A stretch of 34,329 nucleotides of DNA from Halomonas daqiaonensis (GTDB taxonomy: Bacteria > Pseudomonadota > Gammaproteobacteria > Pseudomonadales > Halomonadaceae). A program made the translations under genes and the position numbers. The stretch's first letter is position 1. Each line of letters opens with the position of its first letter. Shown here piece by piece: positions 1-7,582 of the stretch. The notes below the pieces were generated by a model that was not told where the DNA came from, did not search any database, and saw only the letters and a list, made by a program, of their open reading frames with translations. The DNA is taken from contig NZ_FOBC01000028.1 of NCBI RefSeq assembly GCF_900109725.1, positions 1-34,329 of the forward strand, in the 5' to 3' direction.

Positions 1-210
1 CTGCTGCTGGTGATCGAGAAGACCAAGGCCAGTATCCGGGCCAAGGTCGAGCATCCGTTTCATGTCATCAAGAACCTCTTTGGCTATCGGAAGGTTCGCT
101 ACAAGGGGCTGGCCAAGAACCAGGCGCAGCTGTTCACCCTGTTTGCTCTCGGCAATCTGGTGTTGGCAGGACGATGCCAGGGATGCGTTGACGGGGTCAG
201 TGTGTCTTGA
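1..210 (+). CDS. IS5-family transposase, C-terminal fragment
   Basis: The reading frame is open from base 1 and stops with TGA at 208-210, giving about 69 residues of the transposase C-terminus. It contains the IS5 DDE signature around the last catalytic glutamate, with residues reading [21 protein letters not shown], followed by the usual KN-A-L--L-ALGNL tail. The glutamate of VEHPF is the expected third member of the DDE triad. The N-terminus lies outside the window. The sequence is compatible with belonging to the same element type whose N-terminus begins at 34107. Confidence 0.85.
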   Translation: MLLVIEKTKASIRAKVEHPFHVIKNLFGYRKVRYKGLAKNQAQLFTLFALGNLVLAGRCQGCVDGVSVS

Positions 211-329
211 ATCCGGCCTGGCAGCCGGATAACCCGGCTGTCGGGTAAAACAGACCACCTGAGGTGGTCAGGTAGGGATCGCTGAAGCGATGATCGGGCC
301 ATTTTGGCTCTTCAACTACCCAGAACAGC

Positions 330-345
330 ATTGTTCAGCGGTTCC
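330..345 (-). repeat. Right terminal inverted repeat of the left IS5-family copy
   Basis: The 16-bp sequence at 330-345, read on the reverse strand, pairs with the left terminal repeat at 34016-34033 (14 of 16 positions agree). It ends 56 bp before the start codon of the first polysaccharide gene, so the insertion sits in or near that operon's promoter region. Confidence 0.6.
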
Positions 346-401
346 CTAAATCACGGGGCGGGCATGTTGTTTTCCCATCTGCTTATAGGTTGTGACACCT
401 G

Positions 402-2219
402 ATGTGGCTCTATCGGTTAGCTAGCCGCCACCTGCACTGGTCGGCTTCGGTACTCAGAAAGTTTTTCAGATTCGTGCCACTGCCGACGCTGTCCGTCGTG
501 GCATTGACCTTGGTGAGTCAGTTTGCCAAGCTGCTTGCCTTCTTCCTGCCCCTCAAGGTCATCATCCTGATCGGCTCCACCGGGATTCCGCACTATTTTC
601 CGGATGCCTGGGCGGCCTTCGACCGGGACTTTCTGGTCGTTGCGCTAAGCTTTACCACCCTGCTGTTCTATCTCGTTCACCTGCTGGCCGAAAGGCTGCT
701 GGGGGCCACGGCCGCGAAGGGCGCGGCGGGCGTGGTGGAGCGCAGTCGCAAGTTGGCGCTGTTTTCCAACCAGGATGAAGTGGCCAGTCAGGCCTATAAG
801 AAACTCGCCGCCGGCCTGGCCACCGGTGTGCTGACAGCGCTGCTCGGCGTGCTGTTCGCTATCCTCTACCCGGCTTTTCTGGCCGTAATGGTGGCCTATG
901 TGGTGGGCGTGTCGGCCGTGATATCGCTGGTTACCCAGAAACAGCCGGAACGGCGTGTGAAACTCCAGGAAAATGCCAAGAACCTGATCGGGCTGCTCTC
1001 CGGGGGCGGCTTTCTGCTGCTGTTTGCCTTCATGGTGACGGACTTCCTGCTCTGGGAAGGGGTGAGCTTCATGGTGGCGATCATTAGCCTGCTGCTCTCT
1101 CGGCAACTGCTGAACCGCGTCGAGAGCATGATCAAGGATGCCCTCTGGCTTCACGACAAGCGCCTGCAGATCAATGCCATCTTCTTCACTGGGCACCGGT
1201 TGGAGACGGGGCCGGAGAACCCGCGGCACCGCAAGCTGTGGGAGCTGCTGACGCTGGTCGATCGGCCCGAGCGTCTCATCCCGCTGCTGGAGCACGTCAG
1301 CGGGACCGCGCTGACGGTCGACAGCACACTGACCTGCCGTTGGCGCCAGAGCGGGCTGATCGATATTCTCGTCTTCGATGTGGAACTGCGGGTACCGGGC
1401 AGTGAGCCTCAGGGTTTTCTGCTCAAGGTCTTTGACAGTCGTCACAAGAAGGCTGCCCTGAACGAGGCAGAACTGCTGGCATCCGCGACCGGGCGCGCGC
1501 TGCCGGCCCCCGAGTTACGGGGTGTGGACCAGTTGGAGCGCTTCGATGTGCATCTGTTGCGCTTTCCGGCCGGGATGCGCGTCAGCCGTGACGCTGCCTC
1601 GAATCAGCTTGCCGACCGTTTGGTCCGCTGCTGGCAGGTGGTGCCCGGGAAGAACCTGGTGGACCGCTACCGCCGCTCTCACCCCTTCCTGCATCAGCGC
1701 TTTTCATCGCGCATGCTGGAGCGCCTGGCCGCTGTCGCCGCCGATTCAACGCAGCGAGCCCAGGTCGACCAGTTGGCCAGGCGCTTCGATGCGCTGCTGG
1801 CCGAACTGGGCAAGCTACCCTTGGTGGTGATCAATCCGGGGGTACCGAGGGAGCTGACGTTTGTCACGGATTCCAGTGAGCTGCAGCTGGCTCATTGGGG
1901 AAACTGGACCCTGGAACCGGTCGGGGCCGACTTTCCGCTTGGTATGCTTCGAGAAGGGCGGCTGCAGCAGGTGTACGCAGCGGCTGCCGAGCAGCGTGAC
2001 GACTTGAAGGCGGTCCCGATCGACCGTATTCGCCTCTGTGCCCAATGCAGCGCCTTTGAAACGTTCTTCAATAAGCAGAAGTATGCCGATGCCCTCGCAC
2101 TGCTTTCAACAATGCTGCGCTGTCTGCAGCAGCTCGAGTCTCCTCAGGGAGACGTCGAAGTGGCAAGCCAAGGCCGTAACGGTGAGCTCGATCCGGCCAG
2201 CGAAGTGAAGGATTCATGA
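402..2219 (+). CDS. Membrane protein with C-terminal phosphotransferase-like (apparent pseudokinase) domain, polysaccharide operon
   Basis: The 605-residue protein is not assignable to a named family. The first 240 residues hold about six hydrophobic segments (near 27-57, 77-97, 137-156, 157-176, 197-215, 218-235) in a spacing reminiscent of an ABC-exporter membrane domain, but no nucleotide-binding domain follows. Residues 290-590 instead resemble an aminoglycoside-phosphotransferase/Kdo-kinase fold: a FLLKVF strand with Lys342, then VVINPGVP near 477-484 where HGDLHPGN would be expected, then HWGNW at 498-502 where the metal-binding DWG should be. Both catalytic aspartates are thus missing. 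An in-frame stop at 393-395 makes ATG 402 the only start. The stop overlaps the next start (ATGA). Its role in polymer export or control is inferred from context only. Confidence 0.7.
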   Translation: MWLYRLASRHLHWSASVLRKFFRFVPLPTLSVVALTLVSQFAKLLAFFLPLKVIILIGSTGIPHYFPDAWAAFDRDFLVVALSFTTLLFYLVHLLAERLLGATAAKGAAGVVERSRKLALFSNQDEVASQAYKKLAAGLATGVLTALLGVLFAILYPAFLAVMVAYVVGVSAVISLVTQKQPERRVKLQENAKNLIGLLSGGGFLLLFAFMVTDFLLWEGVSFMVAIISLLLSRQLLNRVESMIKDALWLHDKRLQINAIFFTGHRLETGPENPRHRKLWELLTLVDRPERLIPLLEHVSGTALTVDSTLTCRWRQSGLIDILVFDVELRVPGSEPQGFLLKVFDSRHKKAALNEAELLASATGRALPAPELRGVDQLERFDVHLLRFPAGMRVSRDAASNQLADRLVRCWQVVPGKNLVDRYRRSHPFLHQRFSSRMLERLAAVAADSTQRAQVDQLARRFDALLAELGKLPLVVINPGVPRELTFVTDSSELQLAHWGNWTLEPVGADFPLGMLREGRLQQVYAAAAEQRDDLKAVPIDRIRLCAQCSAFETFFNKQKYADALALLSTMLRCLQQLESPQGDVEVASQGRNGELDPASEVKDS

Positions 2220-3109
2220 GCCTACCCGTTCTGCCGGATTTGACGGTCATCATCCCAACCTATCGCGACTGGGAAGGCCTGCAGCACTGCCTTGCGGCAC
2301 TGGCGAAGCAGCGCTACCCACGGGAGCGCTTCGAGGTCCTGGTGGTGAACAATGCCCCTGAAGAGTCTCCACCCGTTGAATTGAGCTGGCCCGCCAACAC
2401 ACGGCTGCTCGGAGAGGCCAAGCCGGGCTCCTACGCGGCTCGCAACCGGGGGATAGCGGAGGCGCGGGGCGGGATACTGGCCTTTCTCGATGCGGACTGT
2501 GTGCCCGAGCCCTGCTGGCTGGAAGCGGGCCTGGCGTGCCTGGCGGCGGGTGAGGGCGCTTCGCTGGTGGCGGGGCGGGTGGAATTGACCTTTACTGGCC
2601 AGCGCCTGCGGCCCGCCGAGTGTTTCGAGAAGGCGTTTGCCTTCCGCCAGGCGCAGAATGCCACCGATGGCGTCTCGGTGACGGCGAACCTGCTGGCACG
2701 ACGCCGGGTGTTCGACGCGGTGGGTCTGTTCGACGACGCGCTGATGTCCGGGGGAGACTTCGAGTGGACACGCCGTGCGACGCTTCAAGGCTTCCGGCTG
2801 GTATACTGCGCGGATTGCGTGGTGGCCCATCCTGCCCGCGCCTCCGTCAAGGCGCTCGCCGGCAAGGCCCGGCGCGTTTCGACCGGCAGCCGAGAACTTT
2901 ACGGCGAGAGGGGGGCGTTCAGCGGCCTGCGGCGGGTGTTGGGCAACGTGTTTGCCGACCTGGCGGCGCTGTGTTCACGGGATGACATGGCCTGGCGTGA
3001 ACGTTACTGGGCCCTGCTGGTGCTGGGCTATCTCAAGGCGGTCAAGGTGCACCAGCGGCTGCAGTTGGCGCTGAGACCCAAGCAGTCGAACAGGGAGCGT
3101 TATCGGTGA
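2216..3109 (+). CDS. Family 2 glycosyltransferase
   Basis: This 297-residue protein begins with the GT-A nucleotide-sugar binding strand LTVIIPTYRDWEGLQHCL. It then shows VVNNAPEE and the metal-binding DxD motif as LDADC (Asp92-Ala-Asp94). A later GGDFEW motif near residue 182 occupies the place of the acceptor-site ED motif of GT2 enzymes. It should transfer one sugar from a nucleotide donor to a lipid-linked polysaccharide intermediate on the cytoplasmic face of the inner membrane. The sugar cannot be read from the sequence. ATG 2216 overlaps the previous stop by four bases and is preceded by GAAGGA, and the stop overlaps the next GTG start, so the gene is translationally coupled on both sides. 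Confidence 0.9.
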   Translation: MSLPVLPDLTVIIPTYRDWEGLQHCLAALAKQRYPRERFEVLVVNNAPEESPPVELSWPANTRLLGEAKPGSYAARNRGIAEARGGILAFLDADCVPEPCWLEAGLACLAAGEGASLVAGRVELTFTGQRLRPAECFEKAFAFRQAQNATDGVSVTANLLARRRVFDAVGLFDDALMSGGDFEWTRRATLQGFRLVYCADCVVAHPARASVKALAGKARRVSTGSRELYGERGAFSGLRRVLGNVFADLAALCSRDDMAWRERYWALLVLGYLKAVKVHQRLQLALRPKQSNRERYR

Positions 3110-3534
3110 GAATACTGTACGTGGCCTCCTTCGGCGGCCACTGGGTGCAGTTACAGCGCCTGGCCGAGTTGGTCGAGACCGACGAGGCAGTGTTCGTGTC
3201 TACCTCGGGTTCGCATAACGATGCCGCTAGCCATTATCTGGACGACTTCAGCGTGCGCGAGCTCTGGACCGGGCTGCGACAGTTGCCCAGGGCGCTGCGT
3301 ATCGTCAGGCACAGCGACCCGTACCTGATCGTCAGCACCGGCGCCGCGCCGGGGCTGCTGGTGCTCTTCGCTGGGTTTGTGTTGCGCAGGAAAACGCTGT
3401 GGGTCGACAGCATCGCCAACAGCCGGCGGCTGTCGCTCTCGGGCCGTGTTGCCAAGCTGTTTGCCAACCAGGTGCTCACCCAGTGGCCCGAGCTGGAAAC
3501 GCGACGCGTTCGCTATCTGGGGAGGCTGCTGTGA
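3106..3534 (+). CDS. PssD/Alg14-like glycosyltransferase subunit
   Basis: The 142-residue protein starts with ILYVASFGGHWVQLQRL, the Alg14/PssD opening with its glycine-rich GGHW turn. It continues with STGAAPG and WVDSIANSRRLSLSG, both typical of this family. In known systems this subunit anchors the catalytic Alg13/PssE partner at the membrane and helps bind the lipid acceptor. The partner is the next gene, as in rhizobial pssDE. The start is GTG 3106, overlapping the upstream stop (GTGA) and preceded by GGGAGCG. The stop again overlaps the next GTG. The length fits the family (about 150 residues). Confidence 0.85.
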   Translation: MRILYVASFGGHWVQLQRLAELVETDEAVFVSTSGSHNDAASHYLDDFSVRELWTGLRQLPRALRIVRHSDPYLIVSTGAAPGLLVLFAGFVLRRKTLWVDSIANSRRLSLSGRVAKLFANQVLTQWPELETRRVRYLGRLL

Positions 3535-4040
3535 AGGTGCTGTTCACCGCGGGGACACAGTTCGCCTTTCCCCGCATGGCGCGTGCGGTGGATGCCGTGG
3601 CAGGGGAGCGCCCTGACTGGGAACTGGTTTACCAGGCGGGCCCCCGGGCCCAGGGCGATGCCTTGCCGCGGAATGCAGGGCCGCTCGTGCAGCCATTCTT
3701 CCCGGCAGCCGAGTTCCAGGCGTTGTTCGAGGCGGCCGACCTCGTGGTGACGCATGCCGGCATGGGCAATATCATGGCTTGCCTCGAGCAGGGAAAGCCG
3801 TTCCTGATGATGCCGCGCCTGGCGACACGTGGCGAGCACCGCAACGACCATCAGCGTGATACGGCCGAAGCGGTCGCGCGGATGTATGGCATTGCGTACT
3901 GCCTCGAGGTCGAGCCGTTGGTGAAGGCCGTGCTCGCGCATGATCCTGCAAGCCACCCCCCCTATGACGTCATGGAGCGGATACGGCACGAGCGTCAACA
4001 CTTCGGGCAGCAACTGAACAGGCTGATTCAGCAACTCTAG
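3531..4040 (+). CDS. PssE/Alg13-like glycosyltransferase catalytic subunit
   Basis: This 169-residue protein corresponds to the C-terminal GT28 half of MurG-type enzymes. The sugar-nucleotide binding part is visible as VVTHAGMGNIMACLEQGKP followed by MMPRLATRGEHRNDHQ, the strongly conserved donor-site segment of PssE/Alg13 proteins. Together with the preceding Alg14-like subunit it should form one two-chain glycosyltransferase that adds the second sugar of the repeat unit. The start is placed at GTG 3531 because it overlaps the upstream stop in GTGA and begins the conserved VKVLFTAGTQ strand. The reading frame extends further upstream but only over the neighbouring gene. It ends in TAG. Confidence 0.87.
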   Translation: MKVLFTAGTQFAFPRMARAVDAVAGERPDWELVYQAGPRAQGDALPRNAGPLVQPFFPAAEFQALFEAADLVVTHAGMGNIMACLEQGKPFLMMPRLATRGEHRNDHQRDTAEAVARMYGIAYCLEVEPLVKAVLAHDPASHPPYDVMERIRHERQHFGQQLNRLIQQL

Positions 4041-4056
4041 TTATGACCGGGACCCC

Positions 4057-5439
4057 ATGAAGAGAAGTACCGTTGGCTTCACCGAGCGCTATCCTGCTCA
4101 ACTGATCGTTCCCGTGGTCGATGCCCTGGCGGTCATCGTGGGTGGCTTGTTGGGGTACTGGCTTCGTTTCGGCACCTTCGATCTGCATGAGCGTTTCTGG
4201 CTGGCGATCGCGATCATGGCGCTGCTGGTGATACTGCTCAATACCCTGCAGGGGGCCTATGCCCGTTGGCGGATCACGCGCATTCATACGCTGCTGGCCA
4301 AGTTGATGCTGGTCTGGTTGATCGTGGCGATCACGGCGGCATCCATCATCTACTTTGCCCATGCCGCCGAACGCTATTCCCGGCTGTGGGTCGGCTATAC
4401 GTTGGTCATCTCGTTCGTGCTCACCGGTGGCCTCAGGGTGCTGGCGCAAGTGTTGCTGCGTCGTGCCAGGAAACGAGGCAGGGCGCGGCGTTCGGTGTTC
4501 CTGGTCGGCCCGGGGGAACAGCTGGTTCGGGTCGCCAAGGGCATGCGGGCCGCGCCTGCCGAGGGGTATTCCATCGCCGGCATCGAGCGCCTTGCCGGCC
4601 ATCCTGAAGGTGGCTTCCTCGAACGAATGACGCGCCGTGTAATCGAGTCCGGGGCTCGTGAGGTGTGGATCTGTGTCCCCCTCGAGCTGGGAGGCGTGGT
4701 GCGTGCCATCTTCTATGCGCTGCGCAACCAGACGGCGGAGGTGCGTTTCATCCCGGATTTTCAGGACATGCACCTGCTCAATCACCGCATGAGCGAGGTG
4801 GCGGGGCACCTGGCCGTCGACCTTAGCGTGACGCCGATCGATGGAATGGCTCGAATCGTTAAACGGCTGGAGGACATCCTGCTCGGTGCCGTGTTCAGCA
4901 TCATCGCCCTGCCGGCGTGTATGGTGATAGCCATTGCCATCAAACTGACCTCGCCCGGCCCGGTATTGTTCAAGCAGTATCGTACCGGCAACAACGGCCG
5001 AAGGTTCAAGGTCTACAAGTTTCGTACCATGGCGATCCACGAGGAAGCCGCTGGCACTGTCACGCAGGCCTGCCGGAATGATCCCCGCATCACGAGGTTG
5101 GGGGCATTCCTGAGACGGACCTCCCTGGATGAACTGCCGCAGTTCTACAATGTGCTTCAAGGCAGGATGTCCATCGTGGGACCAAGGCCACATGCCTTGG
5201 CCCACAACGAGGAGTTCAAGGAGCTGGTGGAATCCTATATGAAGCGCCACAAGGTCAAGCCGGGCATTACCGGCTGGGCACAGGTGAACGGGTTGCGCGG
5301 GGAGACGGATACCATCGTGAAGATGGAACGGCGCGTCGAGTGTGACCTCTGGTATATCGATAATTGGTCAATCTGGCTGGATCTGCGGATCATCCTGTTG
5401 ACGATTTTCAAGGGCTTTATCAACAAGAACGCGTATTGA
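4057..5439 (+). CDS. Exopolysaccharide polyprenyl glycosylphosphotransferase (WbaP/WcaJ-type)
   Basis: The 460-residue protein has four N-terminal membrane helices (about residues 13-130), a Rossmann-like CoA-binding-fold middle domain, a fifth hydrophobic segment near 275-300 and the C-terminal bacterial sugar transferase domain. Diagnostic motifs are SPGPVLFKQYRTG, FKVYKFRTM, LRRTSLDELPQFYNVLQG and MSIVGPRPHA. The enzyme transfers a sugar-1-phosphate to undecaprenyl phosphate, the first step in building a lipid-linked repeat unit. It lies 16 bases after the PssE-like gene in the same direction. ATG 4057 has only a weak GGGAC ribosome site. An upstream ATG at 4042 runs into a stop after five codons. 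The N-terminal size places it in the long WbaP/WcaJ class rather than the short PglC class. Confidence 0.93.
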   Translation: MKRSTVGFTERYPAQLIVPVVDALAVIVGGLLGYWLRFGTFDLHERFWLAIAIMALLVILLNTLQGAYARWRITRIHTLLAKLMLVWLIVAITAASIIYFAHAAERYSRLWVGYTLVISFVLTGGLRVLAQVLLRRARKRGRARRSVFLVGPGEQLVRVAKGMRAAPAEGYSIAGIERLAGHPEGGFLERMTRRVIESGAREVWICVPLELGGVVRAIFYALRNQTAEVRFIPDFQDMHLLNHRMSEVAGHLAVDLSVTPIDGMARIVKRLEDILLGAVFSIIALPACMVIAIAIKLTSPGPVLFKQYRTGNNGRRFKVYKFRTMAIHEEAAGTVTQACRNDPRITRLGAFLRRTSLDELPQFYNVLQGRMSIVGPRPHALAHNEEFKELVESYMKRHKVKPGITGWAQVNGLRGETDTIVKMERRVECDLWYIDNWSIWLDLRIILLTIFKGFINKNAY

Positions 5440-5554
5440 GTCCGATCCCGGTTGGCATAAATGGCTGGTCTGGCGCACCTATCGCGAGTTGGATGACACG
5501 CTGCAGGCCTTGAGTCACCATGCTCTCGGGAGCCCATGCCACCCGCTTTCCCTG

Positions 5555-5586
5555 TGCTAGAATGGCCGGCCTTTGCGCCGGCCATT
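5555..5586 (+). promoter_or_regulatory. Extended -10 promoter element and overlapping perfect hairpin before the ligase/polymerase gene
   Basis: The 188-base gap between the glycosylphosphotransferase and the ligase-like gene holds TGC-TAGAAT (5555-5563), a good extended -10 element. It runs directly into a perfect 10-bp inverted repeat (AATGGCCGGC and GCCGGCCATT, 5561-5570 and 5577-5586) with a six-base loop. No T-run follows, so it is not a normal terminator. A transcript from this promoter would begin near or inside the hairpin, which could act as a 5' stabilising or attenuating structure. The assignment is by motif only. Confidence 0.5.
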
Positions 5587-5627
5587 CGCGTATATGGCCT
5601 GAGATATCCTGCTGACGACATAGATCG

Positions 5628-6902
5628 ATGACGACCATGACTCACTCCCTGCCTGCGGCGGCGGGTTCTCCGTTGCGCCTCTATACTAGCCTCGCCGTCT
5701 TCCTGCTGGGGGCCATTGCCCTGGTGGTGCCCAGTGGCTACTCGCTGGGCGCGGTGATGCTGCTGCTGGGCAGCGCCGTGCTGTTGGTGAAACGACCGTT
5801 GCTGGGCTTGACGCGCCAGGACTGGTGGGTGATCGCTGCCCTGGCAGCTTATACCGCCATCGGCGTGCTTGAAGCCTGGTGGGATGGCCAGGGAAGTAGT
5901 GGGATCGACAAGCCCATCCGCTTTCTGCTGGCGATTCCCGCGATGCTGCTGGTGATGGTCTACCCCCCACGTTTGGCGTGGATGTGGAGCGGTTTGGCCA
6001 TCGGTGCCATGGGAGCCGGCGGTTGGGCGAGCTGGCAGAAGCTCGTCGAAGGAGTTTGGCGCGCGACGGGCCATACCTATGTCATCCAGTTCGGTAACCT
6101 GAGCATGCTGCTGGGTATACTCTGCCTGGCGGGGTTGGGCTGGGCGGTGGTGCAGCCCCGCCGGGGGCCTTGGGTGGCCTTCCTTCTGGTGGGGGCGCTT
6201 ATGGGCATCCTGGGGTCGATCTTCTCGGGTAGCCGTGGCGGCTGGATCGGCTTCCCCTTTGTGCTGCTGGTGCTCTATCGCGGCTATGGGCGCCACCTTT
6301 CCGCAGTCATCAAGGGTGCCGCGGTAGTGGTGGTGGTCGGTGGCGCTTCGCTGATGTACGCCCTGCCTCAGACCGGTGTGCAGTCGCGCGTTTACCAGGC
6401 CTTCGATGATATCGAGCGTTACGCTTCCGGCGAGAGCCAGCTTACTTCGGTAGGCGCGAGATTCGAGATGTGGAAGGGGGCGACACAGCTCATTCTCGAG
6501 AAACCGTTGATGGGCTGGGGCGACAACGGTTACCAGCAGGGCATGCAGGCGCTGGCCGATGAGGGGGTGATCAACTCCGGTGTTCTTCGATTCGATCACG
6601 CGCATAATGAGTTCATAGATGCCTTCGCCAAGCGCGGTATTATCGGGTTGGCCGTGCTGCTTACACTTTACTTGATTCCCATGAAGCTTTTCGCGAGACG
6701 GCTCGATTCTCCTGATTTAGAGATGAGGTCTTTGGCGGTGGCCGGGGTGTTGCTTTGTGTCGCTTATATTGATTTTGGGCTATCGCAGACGTTCCTGACG
6801 CATAACAGCGGGGTGATGATGTTTGCTTTCTGGCTGGCGTTGCTCTATGGGACGCTTAGGGCCCGCGATAAGCGTCAGCGATTTGAGGGTACTCGCGAAT
6901 GA
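5628..6902 (+). CDS. O-antigen ligase/polymerase family membrane protein (WaaL/Wzy-like)
   Basis: This 424-residue protein is almost entirely hydrophobic, with roughly ten to twelve membrane segments and the Wzy_C domain signature. A conserved arginine stands in GSRGGWIG (Arg203). A large periplasmic loop carries GWGDNGYQQG and DHAHNEF (His324, His326), matching the essential Arg/His arrangement of WaaL-type ligases. It would either join the lipid-linked polymer to an acceptor such as lipid A-core or polymerise repeat units. Sequence alone does not separate the two. The nearby core-sugar kinase favours the ligase. ATG 5628 is used here. ATG 5637, three codons on, is an equally possible start. 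The gene stands alone behind its own likely promoter. Confidence 0.85.
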   Translation: MTTMTHSLPAAAGSPLRLYTSLAVFLLGAIALVVPSGYSLGAVMLLLGSAVLLVKRPLLGLTRQDWWVIAALAAYTAIGVLEAWWDGQGSSGIDKPIRFLLAIPAMLLVMVYPPRLAWMWSGLAIGAMGAGGWASWQKLVEGVWRATGHTYVIQFGNLSMLLGILCLAGLGWAVVQPRRGPWVAFLLVGALMGILGSIFSGSRGGWIGFPFVLLVLYRGYGRHLSAVIKGAAVVVVVGGASLMYALPQTGVQSRVYQAFDDIERYASGESQLTSVGARFEMWKGATQLILEKPLMGWGDNGYQQGMQALADEGVINSGVLRFDHAHNEFIDAFAKRGIIGLAVLLTLYLIPMKLFARRLDSPDLEMRSLAVAGVLLCVAYIDFGLSQTFLTHNSGVMMFAFWLALLYGTLRARDKRQRFEGTRE

Positions 6903-7030
6903 CCACGATGATGGGGTTTGCTATGTTGGCTGAGAGGCCTGGGGATGGCACCAGAGGTGACTCGAACTTCCTGGATTCATAGGTGGAGTAGAGGCCCAGA
7001 TCAACCATGTGAAGCCAGAGGAGTCATGCG

Positions 7031-7237
7031 ATGTACGCGATAAAGTTCGAAGCAGACATTCGGGATGACGTTGTCAGAATTCCGGATGAGTATAAATCGT
7101 TGAAGAACAAGCATGCCCGCGTCGTTATTCTGCTTGAGGATGACCAGGCTTAGCCGGAACTGCGGGCGATGTTTAATCATTCGGCGGAGCGGGTGGATGA
7201 ATGGCACGACCTGGCCGAGGACAAAGTATGGAAGTGA
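7031..7237 (+). pseudogene. Type II antitoxin gene interrupted by an in-frame TAG
   Basis: A small gene starts at ATG 7031 after AGAGGAG. It reads 40 codons (MYAIKFEADIRDDVVRIPDE and on) and meets TAG at 7151-7153. The same frame then stays open for 27 more codons (beginning PELRAMFN) to TGA at 7235-7237. The first part resembles short antitoxins with an N-terminal beta-strand DNA-binding half. The acidic end (DEWHDLAEDKVWK) resembles a toxin-binding tail. The full frame overlaps the start of the toxin gene at 7228, the usual layout of a coupled toxin-antitoxin pair. A single base change therefore separates the two halves, and no frameshift is present. The 40-residue product could still bind DNA but would lack the toxin-neutralising tail. 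Confidence 0.7.
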
Positions 7238-7566
7238 GACAAGGCGAGTTGGTGTTGTGTGAATTCTATTTTTCAGATTTCAAGCAGCACTAGTTAAGGC
7301 CTGTGTTGTTCTTCAGGGATAACCTGCCTTTCGATGATTTTGTGGGGATCCCTGTCAGTAGTAAGCTGGGTATGTTGCACGATGATGGATGCTTAATTGA
7401 GCAAGCTGATTTTTCAGAGGGTATGCTGCCCAAACGATCAAAGGTAATAGTGAGAAAAACATTCGTTATCTCCAAGCAAGTGGTCGTCAAAAGATATGGT
7501 GAGTTGTCAGCCACCCGTTTCCAGCGGCTTCATCAGAATTTTTGTCGATATTTGGGATGTTGTTAA
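7228..7566 (+). pseudogene. MazF/PemK-type toxin gene interrupted by an in-frame TAG
   Basis: Starting at ATG 7228 the frame reads MEVRQGELVLCEFYFSDF, a MazF/PemK-like first strand, then KQH, then TAG at codon 22 (7291-7293). It continues uninterrupted for 90 codons to TAA at 7564-7566. The continuation contains LRPVLFFRD, DDFVGIPVSS and a basic KRSKVIVRKTFVIS strand, all as expected of the family. The TAG stands where related proteins, as recalled, have lysine, so an AAG to TAG change would explain it. Full length would be 112 residues. As written, only a 21-residue peptide is made unless translation restarts or reads through. Base composition is clearly more AT-rich than the flanking polysaccharide genes. 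The 128 bases upstream (6903-7030) hold no other gene. Confidence 0.75.
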
Positions 7567-7582
7567 CCCGAGGCGAAATACG

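Larger units (their letters stand above)
1..345 (+). mobile_element. IS5-family insertion sequence, 3' part (cut by window start)
   Basis: This is the end of an IS element whose transposase runs into the window from the left. After the transposase stop there is a perfect 8-bp-arm inverted repeat (253-260 with 262-269). The probable right terminal inverted repeat is at 330-345. Its reverse complement, GGAACCGCTGAACAAT, matches the start of the element at the other end of the window (GGAAACGCTGCACAAA) at all but a few positions. The four bases just outside are CTAA (346-349), which fits the YTAR-type target duplication of the IS5 group, although the other copy of the duplication is outside the window. 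The boundary is inferred from this repeat match. Confidence 0.75.

Noticed and set aside
645..1445. Long reverse-strand open frame opposite the first polysaccharide gene (and similar long antisense frames opposite the glycosylphosphotransferase, tig, clpX, lon and glnS)
   Set aside because: These are shadow frames of GC-rich genes: their sequences are rich in His, Gln and Arg without domains, and they lie wholly opposite well-supported proteins.
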